DNA of 64,000 nt from Novosphingobium sp. PhB165 (GTDB lineage Bacteria > Pseudomonadota > Alphaproteobacteria > Sphingomonadales > Sphingomonadaceae): contig NZ_SLVB01000001.1 in the NCBI RefSeq assembly GCF_004341845.1, positions 1,116,001-1,180,000 of the forward strand, given 5' to 3'. Under the pieces are notes generated by a model, which was not told the DNA's origin, made no database searches, and saw only the letters and a program-made list of their open reading frames with translations. The position numbers and the translations under genes were made by a program. Of the stretch, positions 17,367 to 27,880 are shown piece after piece. Each line of letters begins with the position of its first letter. The first letter of the stretch is position 1.

Positions 17367-19016
17367 TTACATATTCGGGTAGTTCGGACCGCCGCCGCCT
17401 TCCGGCGTCACCCATTCGATGTTCTGCGTCGGGTCCTTGATGTCGCAGGTCTTGCAGTGGACGCAGTTCTGCGCGTTGATCTGCAGCTTCATGCCCGAAC
17501 CGTCCGGATCGACGAATTCGTAGACGCCCGCCGGGCAATAGCGCGCCTCGGGACCGGCATAGACCGGCAGGTTGATCCGCGTGGGAACCGTGGGGTCCGT
17601 CAGCTTGAGGTGGACCGGCTGGTCTTCCTCGTGGTTGGTGAACGAATAGGACACGCTGGTCAGGCGGTCGAAGCTGATCACGCCGTCCGGCTTGGGATAG
17701 GCGACCGGCTTGTAGAGGTCCGCGCGCTGGAGGGTGGAAGCGTCGGTGTGGTGCTTCATCGGCTTGGCCACACCGAAGCCGAACAGCGTGCGCAGCCACA
17801 TGTCCGCGCCTGCCAGCACCGTGCCGATCTCGCCGCCCCACTTGGCGACCAGCGGCTCCGCATTCTGGACGAGCTTCAGTTCCTTGGCGATCCAGCTTTC
17901 GCGCACGGCGGTATCGTATTCGCCCAGCGTATCCTGCTCGCGGCCCGCCTTAATCGCGGCGGCAATCGCCTCGCCCGCAAGGATGCCGCTCTTCATCGCG
18001 GTATGCGTGCCCTTGATGCGCGGCACGTTGACGAAGCCCGCCGAGCAACCCGCCAGCACGCCGCCCGGGAAGGCCAGCATCGGCACCGACTGCCAGCCGC
18101 CCTCGTTGATGGCGCGCGCGCCATAGGCCACGCGCTTGCCGCCTTCGAGAATCGCGCGGATTTCCGGGTGCTGCTTCCAACGCTGGAATTCCTCGAACGG
18201 ATAGACGTAGGGATTCTTGTAATCGAGCGCGGTCACGAAGCCGAGCGCCACCTGGTTGTTCGCCTGGTGGTAGAGGAAGCCGCCGCCCCAGCTGTCGGTC
18301 TCGCTCATCGGCCAGCCCTGCGTGTGGATCACGCGGCCGGGGACGTGCTTGTCCGCCGGAATGTCCCAGAGCTCCTTGATGCCGATGCCGTAGATCTGCG
18401 GCTCGCAATCGGCCTCCAGATTGTACTTGGCCTTCAGGCGCTTGGTCAGGTGGCCGCGCGCGCCTTCACAGAACACGGTGTACTTGCCGAGCAGGTTCAT
18501 GCCCGGCTGGAAGTCGTCCTTGGGATTGCCCTCGCGGTCCACACCCATGTCGCCGGTCTGCACGCCGATCACGGCGCCGGCATCGTCATAGAGGATCTCG
18601 GCAGCAGGGAAGCCCGGGAAGATCTCGATCTCCAGCGCTTCGGCCTGTTCGGCCAGCCAGCGGCAGAGGTTGCCCAGCGAGCCGGTGTAGCTGCCCTTGT
18701 TGGACATCAGCGGCGGCATCACCAGATGCGGCAGCGAGAACTTCTTCTTCTTGGTAAGGTGCCAGTGCCAGTTGTCCGTCACCGGGGTTTCGGCCAGCGG
18801 GCAGCCGTCTTCGCGCCAGGTGGGCAGCAGCTCGTCCAGCGCCTTGGGATCGATGGTGGCGCCCGAAAGGATGTGGGCGCCGATCTCCGAGCCCTTTTCA
18901 AGGACGCAGACGGAAAGTTCGGGATCGACCTGTTTCAGACGGATCGCCGTGGCAAGGCCGGCTGGCCCGCCGCCGACGATGACGACGTCGTAAGGCATCG
19001 ATTCACGTTCAATCAT
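17367..19016 (-). CDS. Electron transfer flavoprotein-ubiquinone oxidoreductase
   Basis: A 549-aa inner-membrane-associated flavoprotein that passes electrons from ETF (fatty-acid and amino-acid oxidation) to ubiquinone. The N-terminal FAD motif is VVIVGGGPAGLATA. The body contains the quinone-binding region (LYHQANNQVALGFV), and the C-terminal 4Fe-4S ligands are in YCPAGVYEF and NCVHCKTCDIKDP. The ATG at 19014-19016 has GAGGG just upstream; the 22-residue extension in frame is discarded. No etfAB genes are in the window. Confidence 0.96.
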   Translation of the reverse strand: MIERESMPYDVVIVGGGPAGLATAIRLKQVDPELSVCVLEKGSEIGAHILSGATIDPKALDELLPTWREDGCPLAETPVTDNWHWHLTKKKKFSLPHLVMPPLMSNKGSYTGSLGNLCRWLAEQAEALEIEIFPGFPAAEILYDDAGAVIGVQTGDMGVDREGNPKDDFQPGMNLLGKYTVFCEGARGHLTKRLKAKYNLEADCEPQIYGIGIKELWDIPADKHVPGRVIHTQGWPMSETDSWGGGFLYHQANNQVALGFVTALDYKNPYVYPFEEFQRWKQHPEIRAILEGGKRVAYGARAINEGGWQSVPMLAFPGGVLAGCSAGFVNVPRIKGTHTAMKSGILAGEAIAAAIKAGREQDTLGEYDTAVRESWIAKELKLVQNAEPLVAKWGGEIGTVLAGADMWLRTLFGFGVAKPMKHHTDASTLQRADLYKPVAYPKPDGVISFDRLTSVSYSFTNHEEDQPVHLKLTDPTVPTRINLPVYAGPEARYCPAGVYEFVDPDGSGMKLQINAQNCVHCKTCDIKDPTQNIEWVTPEGGGGPNYPNM

Positions 19017-19158
19017 GGCAACCCTCGTAGTCTGGCCCCGTAATCTGGCCCGGTTCTGGCCCCAACAGCCCCTGAAATTCACGATTCACGCACTTAAACG
19101 CGCGATTAATTCGTGTTGTGCCTTGATTGGTGGAATGCGACAGGTCAAGACCCACGCG

Positions 19159-19923
19159 ATGGATCAGGCCCCAAATCGGCAATTTCTGGACGATATCAAA
19201 TCCGATATCACCGCCGCGCTCGACTGGTGGCGCGAGGCGGGAGTCGATTGCGACTTCCTCGACGAACCGCGCGAATGGATCGTGCCCGAGGAAGAGCAGG
19301 CCGAAGACGGCAGTCGCCGCCCGCCGCGCCGCCGCCCGCAAGTGGTGGACGAAGCCCCCGCCGCGCCCACCAGCATCGACCCCAAGCTGCTGCCCGCCGA
19401 CCTCGACGCCTTCCGCGCATGGTGGATGACCGAGACCCTGCTCGACGATGGCGGCCCTACCGGCCGCCTGATGCCCGAGGGTGAGGCAGGTGCCGAGCTG
19501 ATGATCGTGGTGGAAACGCCCGAGGGCGAGGACCGCGAGCGGCTGCTCACCGGGCCGCAGGGCAGGCTGCTCGACGCGATGCTCAAGGCTTTCGGCATGC
19601 GGCGCGAGGATGTCTACCTGGCCAGTGCCCTGCCCCGCCCCGATCCGGTGCCCGACTGGCGCGCGGCGGCCTCTCGCGGGGTGGGCGACGCGCTGGCGCG
19701 GCACATCGCTTTGGCCGCTCCGAAGCGGCTGATTGTGCTCGGAGGCAACGTTCTGCCGCTGATCGGCCACGAATCACCGCAACGGGCTGCCGTTTTAAGA
19801 CAATTTCACCATGAAGGAATGACTATACCTCTGTTGGCAGGATGGGGGCTTGCTGCGCTGCTGCAAAATCCGCGCGCGAAAGCAAGTATCTGGAGGGCCT
19901 GGCTGGAGTGGACGGCACCCTGA
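19159..19923 (+). CDS. Uracil-DNA glycosylase superfamily protein lacking the iron-sulfur cysteines
   Basis: A 254-aa protein resembling family 4/5 uracil-DNA glycosylases: LLTGPQGRLLDAMLKAFGM matches the region after the active site, and KRLIVLGGNVLP the later conserved strand. The N-terminal third (about 45-75) is Arg/Pro-rich and probably disordered. Only one cysteine (about residue 31) is present, so the usual 4Fe-4S cluster cannot form. The ATG at 19159 was chosen; an ATG 24 bp upstream is also possible. Divergent from etf-qo. Activity on uracil is uncertain. Confidence 0.75.
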   Translation: MDQAPNRQFLDDIKSDITAALDWWREAGVDCDFLDEPREWIVPEEEQAEDGSRRPPRRRPQVVDEAPAAPTSIDPKLLPADLDAFRAWWMTETLLDDGGPTGRLMPEGEAGAELMIVVETPEGEDRERLLTGPQGRLLDAMLKAFGMRREDVYLASALPRPDPVPDWRAAASRGVGDALARHIALAAPKRLIVLGGNVLPLIGHESPQRAAVLRQFHHEGMTIPLLAGWGLAALLQNPRAKASIWRAWLEWTAP

Positions 19924-19981
19924 GGGAGCATCCATCCGGCCACGAAATTCGGGGTCAGGTCGCAGGATGCGGGGAATTGAA

Positions 19982-21769
19982 GTGAAACACATTGCCAAGG
20001 CAGCGCGCGCCGCGGGGGTGGCTGCGCTAGCTGTCGCCACGCTGGCAGCCACGCCGGCATTCGCCAACAGCGCAGCGGTGGAATACTTCCGCACCCGCGC
20101 AGACAACACGGCGGTCCCGTCACTGCTCAGCCAGGACGATCGGGATTACTACAAGCAGGCCTTCGCCGCAGTGGACGCCAAGGACTGGGCGACCGTTCAG
20201 AAGATGCTGACGGACCGTCCGGACGGCCCGCTCCACCAGCAGCTCCGCGCCGAATACTTCCTGGCCTCGGGCTCGCCCAAGATCGAGCTTAGCGACCTCC
20301 AGACCTGGCTGGCTCAGGGCACCGAGCTTCCCGGCGCCGACCAGATCAGCCGCCTGGCCCTGAAGCGCGGCGCCGCCAGCGTGCCCACCGTCCCCAGCGA
20401 ACAGGCTTTCGCCCGTCTGCCGACGATGACCAAGCGCGTGCGCCCGGCCTCGATCGACGATGGCACGATGCCCGCCGCGATCTCGGCCAGCATCAACGAG
20501 CGCATCAAGAACGACGATCCGACCGGCGCGCGCACCCTGCTCGACGGTATCGACGCTTCGCTCAGCCCTTATGCGCAGGCCGAATGGCGCCAGAAGGTCG
20601 CCTGGGCCTATTATATCGAGAACCTTGACGCGCAGGCCTATCAGGTGGCGCAGCTGGGCGCGATGGGCGCCGGTCCGTGGGTGGGCGAATCGTGGTGGAC
20701 CGCCGGACTTGCCGCCTGGCGTCTGGGCGACTGCGACGGCGCCGCCGACGCCTTCGACAAGACCGCGAAGAATTCCGAAAACGCCGAGCTCAGCAGCGCC
20801 GCGCACTATTGGCGCAGCCGCGCGCTGGTCCGCTGCCGCAAGCCGGAGATGGCTGCCACCGAACTGCGCCTTGCCGCCGCGCGTGACGAAACGCTCTACG
20901 GCATGCTCGCCGCCGAGCAGCTGGGCATGAAGCTGCCCGAACAGCACGCCGCCGCCGACTTCACGCAGGCCGACTGGCAGGCACTGCGCAATACCCCCAA
21001 TATCCGCGCCGCCGTGGAACTCTCCGAAATCGGCGAGGACGGCCTTGCCGACGAAGTGCTGCGCCATCAGGCGCGCATCGGCGATGCCTCGCAATATGTG
21101 CAGATCACCCGCCTTGCCCGCGATCTCGGCCTGCCTTCGACCCAGCTGTGGATGGCCTACAATGCGCCGACCGGCGGCCGTCCGGAACCGGCCAGCCGCT
21201 TCCCGACGCCGAAGTGGACTCCGGCCGGTGGCTGGAAAGTCGATCCGGCGCTCGTCTATGCGCATACGCTGCAGGAATCGATCTTCCAGACCAGCGTCGT
21301 CAGCCCCGCCGGCGCGCGCGGGCTGATGCAGATCATGCCCGCCGCCGCGCGCGACCACGCCGCCGCGCTGGGCGTGTCCGGCACGCCGGGCGACCTCAAC
21401 AAGCCCGAGGTCAACCTCGCCTTCGGCCAGCAGCACTTGCAGACGCTGCGCGACGCGCCGGGCACGCAGGGCCTGCTGCTCAAGGTCATGGCGGCCTATA
21501 ACGCGGGCCTCGTGCCGATCACCCGCTGGAATACCGAAGTGAACTGCGGCGGCGATCCGCTGCTGTGGATGGAATCGCTGCCCTACTGGGAAACGCGCGG
21601 CTACGTGAACATAGTGCTGCGCAACTACTGGATGTATGAGCGTCAGGCCGGCGGCCCTTCGGAAAGCCGCATGGCGCTTGCACAGGACCTGTGGCCGACT
21701 TTCCCGGGCCTCACCGGCTCGCAGGGCGTCCACATGGCAGCGAACGGAGCGATTGTGCGTGGCCATTGA
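19982..21769 (+). CDS. Soluble lytic murein transglycosylase (SLT family)
   Basis: A 595-aa periplasmic enzyme that cleaves glycan strands to 1,6-anhydro products. A typical signal peptide (MKHIAKAARAAG to ATPAFA) is followed by a long alpha-helical superhelix. The C-terminal lysozyme-like domain (about 430-570) has the catalytic Glu in TLQESIFQ, then PAGARGLMQIMP and MAAYNAGL. The GTG at 19982 is preferred since the signal peptide then starts cleanly and GGGGAA is 6 nt upstream; an ATG at 19967 would add five residues. It overlaps moaB by 11 bp. Confidence 0.92.
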   Translation: MKHIAKAARAAGVAALAVATLAATPAFANSAAVEYFRTRADNTAVPSLLSQDDRDYYKQAFAAVDAKDWATVQKMLTDRPDGPLHQQLRAEYFLASGSPKIELSDLQTWLAQGTELPGADQISRLALKRGAASVPTVPSEQAFARLPTMTKRVRPASIDDGTMPAAISASINERIKNDDPTGARTLLDGIDASLSPYAQAEWRQKVAWAYYIENLDAQAYQVAQLGAMGAGPWVGESWWTAGLAAWRLGDCDGAADAFDKTAKNSENAELSSAAHYWRSRALVRCRKPEMAATELRLAAARDETLYGMLAAEQLGMKLPEQHAAADFTQADWQALRNTPNIRAAVELSEIGEDGLADEVLRHQARIGDASQYVQITRLARDLGLPSTQLWMAYNAPTGGRPEPASRFPTPKWTPAGGWKVDPALVYAHTLQESIFQTSVVSPAGARGLMQIMPAAARDHAAALGVSGTPGDLNKPEVNLAFGQQHLQTLRDAPGTQGLLLKVMAAYNAGLVPITRWNTEVNCGGDPLLWMESLPYWETRGYVNIVLRNYWMYERQAGGPSESRMALAQDLWPTFPGLTGSQGVHMAANGAIVRGH

Positions 21770-22286
21770 TCCCGAACGTCAATTCAAGCCCATCAACATC
21801 GCCCTGCTCACCGTTTCCGACACCCGTGGCCCCGAGAATGACACCTCGGGCGACATTCTCGAACAGCGCATCCGCGATGCCGGCCACCGGCTCGTCACCC
21901 GCGCCATCGAGAAGGACGATGCCGCTCGCCTCGCCAGCCGCTTCAACAACTGGATCGACGACCGCGAGATCGACGCCATCGTGACCACCGGCGGCACCGG
22001 CCTGACCGGCCGCGATGTCACGCCCGAAGCGATCGACCGGGTGAAGGATCGGGACATTCCCGGCTTCGGCGAACTGTTCCGCTGGCTATCCTATCAGACC
22101 ATCGGCACCTCGACCGTCCAGTCGCGCGCCTGCGCGGCGGTGGCGCGCGGAACCTACATCTTCGCCCTGCCCGGCTCCAACGGCGCGGTGAAGGACGGGT
22201 GGGACGGCATCCTTGCCGAACAGCTCGACAGCCGGAACCGCCCCTGCAATTTCGTCGAACTGATGCCGAGGCTCAGGGAAGTCTGA
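21759..22286 (+). CDS. moaB: Molybdenum cofactor biosynthesis protein B
   Basis: A 175-aa protein of the MoaB/MogA fold, involved in molybdopterin adenylylation or an equivalent step. Motifs: LLTVSDTRGPENDTSG at the start, VTTGGTGLTGRDVTPEA in the centre, ALPGSNGAVKDGWD near the end. The start is a GTG inside the last codons of the lytic transglycosylase gene, so the pair is probably translated together, though no functional link is evident. No other moa or moe genes are visible. Confidence 0.92.
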   Translation: MAIDPERQFKPINIALLTVSDTRGPENDTSGDILEQRIRDAGHRLVTRAIEKDDAARLASRFNNWIDDREIDAIVTTGGTGLTGRDVTPEAIDRVKDRDIPGFGELFRWLSYQTIGTSTVQSRACAAVARGTYIFALPGSNGAVKDGWDGILAEQLDSRNRPCNFVELMPRLREV

Positions 22287-22298
22287 GACCCGCCTCCT

Positions 22299-23144
22299 TC
22301 AGGCAAACAGCGGCAGGCGTGCCGCTTCCTCGTCTGACAGGTCAATGCCCATGACTTCGCGCAGAGTGCGGGCGTAATCGGCCGCATCGGCAATGTCGCG
22401 CGTCTCGCTGGCGCCGTTCCGGTAGAGCGAAAGCTGGCGGTCCGTCATTGCCGCGAAGCCGTCTTCCAGCACCACACTGGCCACGCAAAGCGTGGTGAAG
22501 CGCGTGTTCGGGCGGGTCGAGGTCCAGTGGTTGCCCATCTCGAGATCGTCCTGCGCAACCTCGCTGAGGTCGAAGATGTATTGCGGCTGCCAGTCACCGT
22601 GCGGCGCGCTGCGTCCGTCGGTGGCGCTGGCCGGCCCCGCGCGTTCAAGCCGCCATTCGCCGCCAAGCGATCCGCGCTCGCCGCTGCGCAGCAGGCGATG
22701 CCAGGCACCGTCCGGCGTCTGCGCCTGCGCGCCGTCCTCCAGCGGCATCGGCGGCACGAAGCTGCCTCCGAAACCGGCATCGGCAATCCACGCCGCGCCC
22801 TGCATGTTCACCAGTAGCAACGTATGCGTGCGGGGCGGCGCGGCATGTTCAGCCAGCCCCAGCAACACGCGCGCCAGCAGCGGCCGGTTGACGAGACCGA
22901 TGGCTGACAGAACGTCTGAAAACAGCCGGTTCTGCTCGAAACAATAGCCTCCTCGCCCACGCATGACGAGCTTGTCGAAAACGCTGGCGCTGTCGATGCG
23001 GATGCCCTCGCCCAGCGGGATGGCCAGGTTCTCGAAGCCGATGGCGAGGCGATGCGCCAGTTGCAGCGCTGCGAGGCCTTCGGGATCGGCGGCAGGTGCG
23101 GCGTCGAGGCCGATACGAGCGAGGTAGCGATCGAGGTTCATCAT
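22299..23144 (-). CDS. Arylamine N-acetyltransferase
   Basis: A 281-aa acetyl-CoA-dependent acyltransferase. The catalytic Cys is in RGRGGYCFEQN (about Cys69), with the His in RTHTLLLV and the Asp in WIADAGFGG completing the NAT triad. It begins with two consecutive ATG codons (23139-23144). Convergent with moaB, with 12 bp between the stops. The substrate is unknown; NATs of this type act on aromatic amines or CoA-linked intermediates. Confidence 0.93.
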   Translation of the reverse strand: MMNLDRYLARIGLDAAPAADPEGLAALQLAHRLAIGFENLAIPLGEGIRIDSASVFDKLVMRGRGGYCFEQNRLFSDVLSAIGLVNRPLLARVLLGLAEHAAPPRTHTLLLVNMQGAAWIADAGFGGSFVPPMPLEDGAQAQTPDGAWHRLLRSGERGSLGGEWRLERAGPASATDGRSAPHGDWQPQYIFDLSEVAQDDLEMGNHWTSTRPNTRFTTLCVASVVLEDGFAAMTDRQLSLYRNGASETRDIADAADYARTLREVMGIDLSDEEAARLPLFA

Positions 23145-23370
23145 CGCTCTAGAGCACCTCGTTCCATTGCCGGGCAAGCCTGTTGATAAGTTTGTCGATA
23201 TAGCAGGCATATCCTGTCGGGAAGCTGTCGGTAGATGGTGCACAAGCCGGGATAACTTTGCGCAGGTTTGTGGATATATCGGACATAATCGGTGGACTGG
23301 TTGTGGGTGTGTTGTGGGCGGCCGGTGGGTAAGTGCTCCGGAATGCGGATCGTTACTTCTCAAGAAAAGC

Positions 23371-23396
23371 GAGGTCCCCGCCTTCGCGGGGACGAC
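23371..23396 (+). repeat. Dispersed hairpin repeat (CCCCGCCTTCGCGGGG), copy a
   Basis: The core GTCCCCGCCTTCGCGGGGAC (23374-23393) is a near-perfect hairpin followed by GACGGGAA. A copy in the opposite orientation lies at 23617-23641, and a diverged one at 43604-43631. Confidence 0.75.
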
Positions 23397-23616
23397 GGGA
23401 ATTGGGGTTGTAGCGCCAGGGTCCGTTGGGCTCGCCGGTATTGCGGCCCCCTTGCCCGTCATTCCGGCAAAGACCGAGAGCGGCGTCGGCAAACGCGCCA
23501 TTCACTTAACGTGCTTTCGTTCAAGCGCCGTGGCGGTTGAAAGCGACCCCAGCTTTCTCTGAGACGACGGAGAATGAACAGCGAGCAAGTGCCCAACCAC
23601 CATTCAACTAACCCCC

Positions 23617-23641
23617 GTCATCCCCGCGAAGGCGGGGATCC
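23617..23641 (-). repeat. Dispersed hairpin repeat (CCCCGCCTTCGCGGGG), copy b
   Basis: GTCATCCCCGCGAAGGCGGGGATC is the inverted version of copy a, 240 bp away. The pair could fold into a large stem or mark the ends of a small element. Confidence 0.75.
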
Positions 23642-23702
23642 CGCTTCTTCTGTGCAAGGTGCAACCAGCGCCCCGAATACACTCCGGCGAAGACGACGTC
23701 CG

Positions 23703-24569
23703 TTACTGACTCGCAAGCTCAAGCAAGAACGGCACCAGCTTCGGCCAAGAACGGAACAGCGTGTGCCCGTTTCCGCCCGAATGCGTCTCGACCGAACGCT
23801 CGTTCCACTCGTCGTTGCCCCATGGCGGATCGATGAACCGCGAATGCGGGATCATGCGGTGCACCCATTCCGACGTGGCCCGCGTGTGCGAAAGATCGCT
23901 GGTGCCTGAGCGGAACACCAGCACCGGCATCGTCAGCCGCGCAAAGTCGCGCTGGGTCATGCCGGGGACCGGGCTCACCGGCGAAGGCACGTAGGCCGCC
24001 GCCCATTTCTGCATCACCGCGATGAACTTGTCCGGATCCTGCGACAGGATGAAATCGCGCGCCTGCGGGCTTTTGGCGAAGTTTTCCGCCCAGCTCGTTG
24101 CCGAAAGGACAGCCTCCATGCCGCCCCGGCTGGCCAGCGTCCCCGCCTCGCCGCAATAATAAGTGGCGAGCTGCATGAGCCCGATGGGATCGCCCGAGAT
24201 CCACCAGAGCGCAAGGTGCGAGCAGATTTCGGGATCGCGCGCCGCCGCGAGCATCGAGACGCGGCTGCCGCCCGATCCGCCCGCAATCACCGTCGGGCCA
24301 AGGTCCAGCTTGCGGATCAGGCCAGCCAGCGCCTCTGCCTGCATCTCGGATTCGCTCTCGCCCAGCAGGCAGGCATCGGATGCGCCGCAGTTCGGGCGGT
24401 CGTAGATCAGGACCCGGCGGCCCGCCGCGACAAGGCCCTCGGCCATCTCGCGCAGGCCCGGTACCTCCATGGTGAAGCGCCCGCCCGGCGTCAGCGCAAC
24501 TGCCGGGTCGCCCTCCTTGCCGAGCAATTCGTAGGCAATGCCGATTCCACCCACGTCGATCCGAGGCAT
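23703..24569 (-). CDS. Alpha/beta hydrolase
   Basis: A 288-aa alpha/beta-hydrolase-fold protein. The oxyanion region is TPGGRF, and the nucleophile Ser is in IAGGSGGSRV (elbow GGSGGS rather than the classical GXSXG at the same place). The C-terminal part has the Asp in FRSGTSDLSH and a late His in SGGNGHT. The ATG at 24567-24569 matches the family start. The reaction cannot be deduced. It stands alone between two long non-coding gaps. Confidence 0.82.
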   Translation of the reverse strand: MPRIDVGGIGIAYELLGKEGDPAVALTPGGRFTMEVPGLREMAEGLVAAGRRVLIYDRPNCGASDACLLGESESEMQAEALAGLIRKLDLGPTVIAGGSGGSRVSMLAAARDPEICSHLALWWISGDPIGLMQLATYYCGEAGTLASRGGMEAVLSATSWAENFAKSPQARDFILSQDPDKFIAVMQKWAAAYVPSPVSPVPGMTQRDFARLTMPVLVFRSGTSDLSHTRATSEWVHRMIPHSRFIDPPWGNDEWNERSVETHSGGNGHTLFRSWPKLVPFLLELASQ

Positions 24570-24916
24570 CCGCGTTCTCCCCAATGCGCCCTTCGCGGGC
24601 GTCGCGAACGGGATGCTCTGCCGCCCCACCGACGCGCGCAAGACAGCCGCCGCGAAACCGCCACGGCGTTGCGCTGCGCGGGGCCGCGTGGACAGCCTTG
24701 TGGATAAGGTCGGCAGAAACCGGGCAAAGCCTGTGCATTCATCGGGATAAATGCGGTCGCAAGTGCACCGGATTTGCCATCAGCTGGCGCCCGAAAGCAG
24801 CCGCAATGTGTTGATTCTTCGGGATCTCACGGACCGCGCCGACACGCCGGAATGTCGCCATTCCAGCGTGTCGAAATTACATGGCGTTCGGGACTGAAAG
24901 CCCGGAACGCACCTGC
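24570..24916. other. Gene-free stretch with a perfect DnaA-box word
   Basis: This 347-bp gap lies between the hydrolase start and the pgm stop. The word TGTGGATAA at 24699-24707 is an exact DnaA box, and GGGCAAAGCCTGTG at 24719-24733 resembles GGGCAAGCCTGT at 23172-23183. No ORF here is convincing. Confidence 0.45.
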
Positions 24917-26773
<1,857 letters not shown>

Positions 26774-27421
26774 TCAGATCAATCCTCTCTCGCGAAAACT
26801 CACGGTCCGGTTCCAGCCTATCACGACGTGATCGTCGAGTTCGAGGTCGAGCGCGCCCACAATCTCGCCGAAATGACGGGTTGCCCGGATGTCCGCCGCG
26901 CTGGGCTCGGGATTGCCCGAGGGGTGGTTGTGCGCGATCACCAGCCGCCGGGCGTCAAGGTCGAAGGCACGGCGTACCGTGCGGCGCAGCGGCAGCCTCG
27001 CCGTGTTGCAATGGGCCCCCGCATAGAAATCCTCGGCGATGAACAGACCCTCCGCCGTCAGGAACAGGACCAGCACGCATTCCTCGTGACGCGGGCCGAG
27101 CCTGCGGACGAGGTATTGGCGCAGTCGTGGATTTCCCGGCTCGGTAGGTTCGCCGTAGAGCGCTTCGCGGGCAGCCAGCATATTGATGTCACGCGCCACG
27201 ATGATCGCTGCCACCAGCATATCCTCGTTGCAGTTGCCCCCCCTGATTGCGTCAGCGAGAGCCGTGGGCGACGCGCAGGTAATCCCGCGCAGCGACCCGA
27301 ACGACTGGATCATGCGGCGGGCGATGTCCTCGGCCTGCCCTTTTGCAAAGGGCTGGAGGATGTGCGCCAGCAGCGATAGCTGCCCGCTGTCTTCTGCCGC
27401 CGCATGTGCGACGCAAGACCA
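26774..27421 (-). CDS. radC: RadC-family JAB/MPN-domain protein, 5' end unresolved
   Basis: The C-terminal part is a clear RadC metalloprotease-like domain: LFLTAEGLFIAEDF, the zinc motif HNHPSGNPEPSAAD, and the ending VSFRERGL. The upstream HhH-like part (LSLLAHILQPFAKGQ...RMIQSFGSL) extends to about 27405 in the same frame. That frame has no ATG, GTG or TTG between an ATG at 27311-27313 and a GTG at 27551-27553. The ATG at 27313 forms an ATGA overlap with the stop of the upstream membrane gene but would cut into the HhH region. So the gene uses a non-canonical start, a long overlap, or has suffered a frameshift. RadC proteins of this type have no proven repair function. Confidence 0.75.
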   Translation of the reverse strand, partial: WSCVAHAAAEDSGQLSLLAHILQPFAKGQAEDIARRMIQSFGSLRGITCASPTALADAIRGGNCNEDMLVAAIIVARDINMLAAREALYGEPTEPGNPRLRQYLVRRLGPRHEECVLVLFLTAEGLFIAEDFYAGAHCNTARLPLRRTVRRAFDLDARRLVIAHNHPSGNPEPSAADIRATRHFGEIVGALDLELDDHVVIGWNRTVSFRERGLI

Positions 27422-27819
27422 ATCCCCATCGCGATCGTCTGTGCGTAGGAGGGCATGATGCTCATCGCCAGATAGCCCGTCCCCGCCAAATCGTGGGCCA
27501 GCAGCGGATAGAAATGACTTGAGAGCGCCACCATCTGCGCGCCCCCTATCCACAGCGGGTAGCTCCGGTTGGCGCTGAGAGCGACAGTAACGAAGACTGC
27601 AAGGCCGATAACGTCGATCGCGAAATGACCAAGGTTCACTCCCATGACCATCACGGCATGCTGTCCGGTGATCAGGTGATAGATCCGGTCGAACACAAGC
27701 ATGCCGAGAAGGGTTGTCGTCAGGATGCGTTCCGGCGCTGCACCACGGCGCAGCGCCAGAACGAACAATACCAGGAGCACGGCGTGAAGCACGTAGGCCC
27801 GCGCATCCCAGATCAGCAT
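27310..27819 (-). CDS. Integral membrane protein, hypothetical
   Basis: A 169-aa protein with four to five hydrophobic helices (YVLHAVLLVLFVLAL, ILTTTLLGMLVFDRI, FAIDVIGLAVFVTVAL and others). The last 30 residues turn abruptly polar and Ser/Arg-rich, exactly where the radC reading frame becomes the family-like one, so the true end may be near 27400. The ATG at 27817-27819 follows a G-rich stretch. The stop TGA at 27310-27312 overlaps an in-frame radC ATG. No family recognised. Confidence 0.65.
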   Translation of the reverse strand: MLIWDARAYVLHAVLLVLFVLALRRGAAPERILTTTLLGMLVFDRIYHLITGQHAVMVMGVNLGHFAIDVIGLAVFVTVALSANRSYPLWIGGAQMVALSSHFYPLLAHDLAGTGYLAMSIMPSYAQTIAMGIGLASHMRRQKTAGSYRCWRTSSSPLQKGRPRTSPAA

Positions 27820-27880
27820 GGCAGCCCCCCGCCGCCATGCGAACCCGATCGCGCGGGCCTTGCGATCCCGCCGGACCTGA

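Larger units (their letters stand above)
23145..23702. other. Gene-free stretch with DnaA-box-like words and hairpin repeats
   Basis: This 558-bp region has no credible ORF; the 131-aa frame across it merely translates the repeats. 23181-23277 contains TGTTGATAA, TGTCGATAT and TGTGGATAT, each one or two bases from the DnaA box TGTGGATAA. Two hairpin repeats follow at 23371-23396 and 23617-23641. It must hold the NAT promoter. Confidence 0.5.

Noticed and set aside
23167..23562. 131-aa ORF in the repeat-rich gap
   Set aside because: It encodes VPAFAGTT and PVIPAKTE, which are translations of the dispersed hairpin repeats, not a protein.
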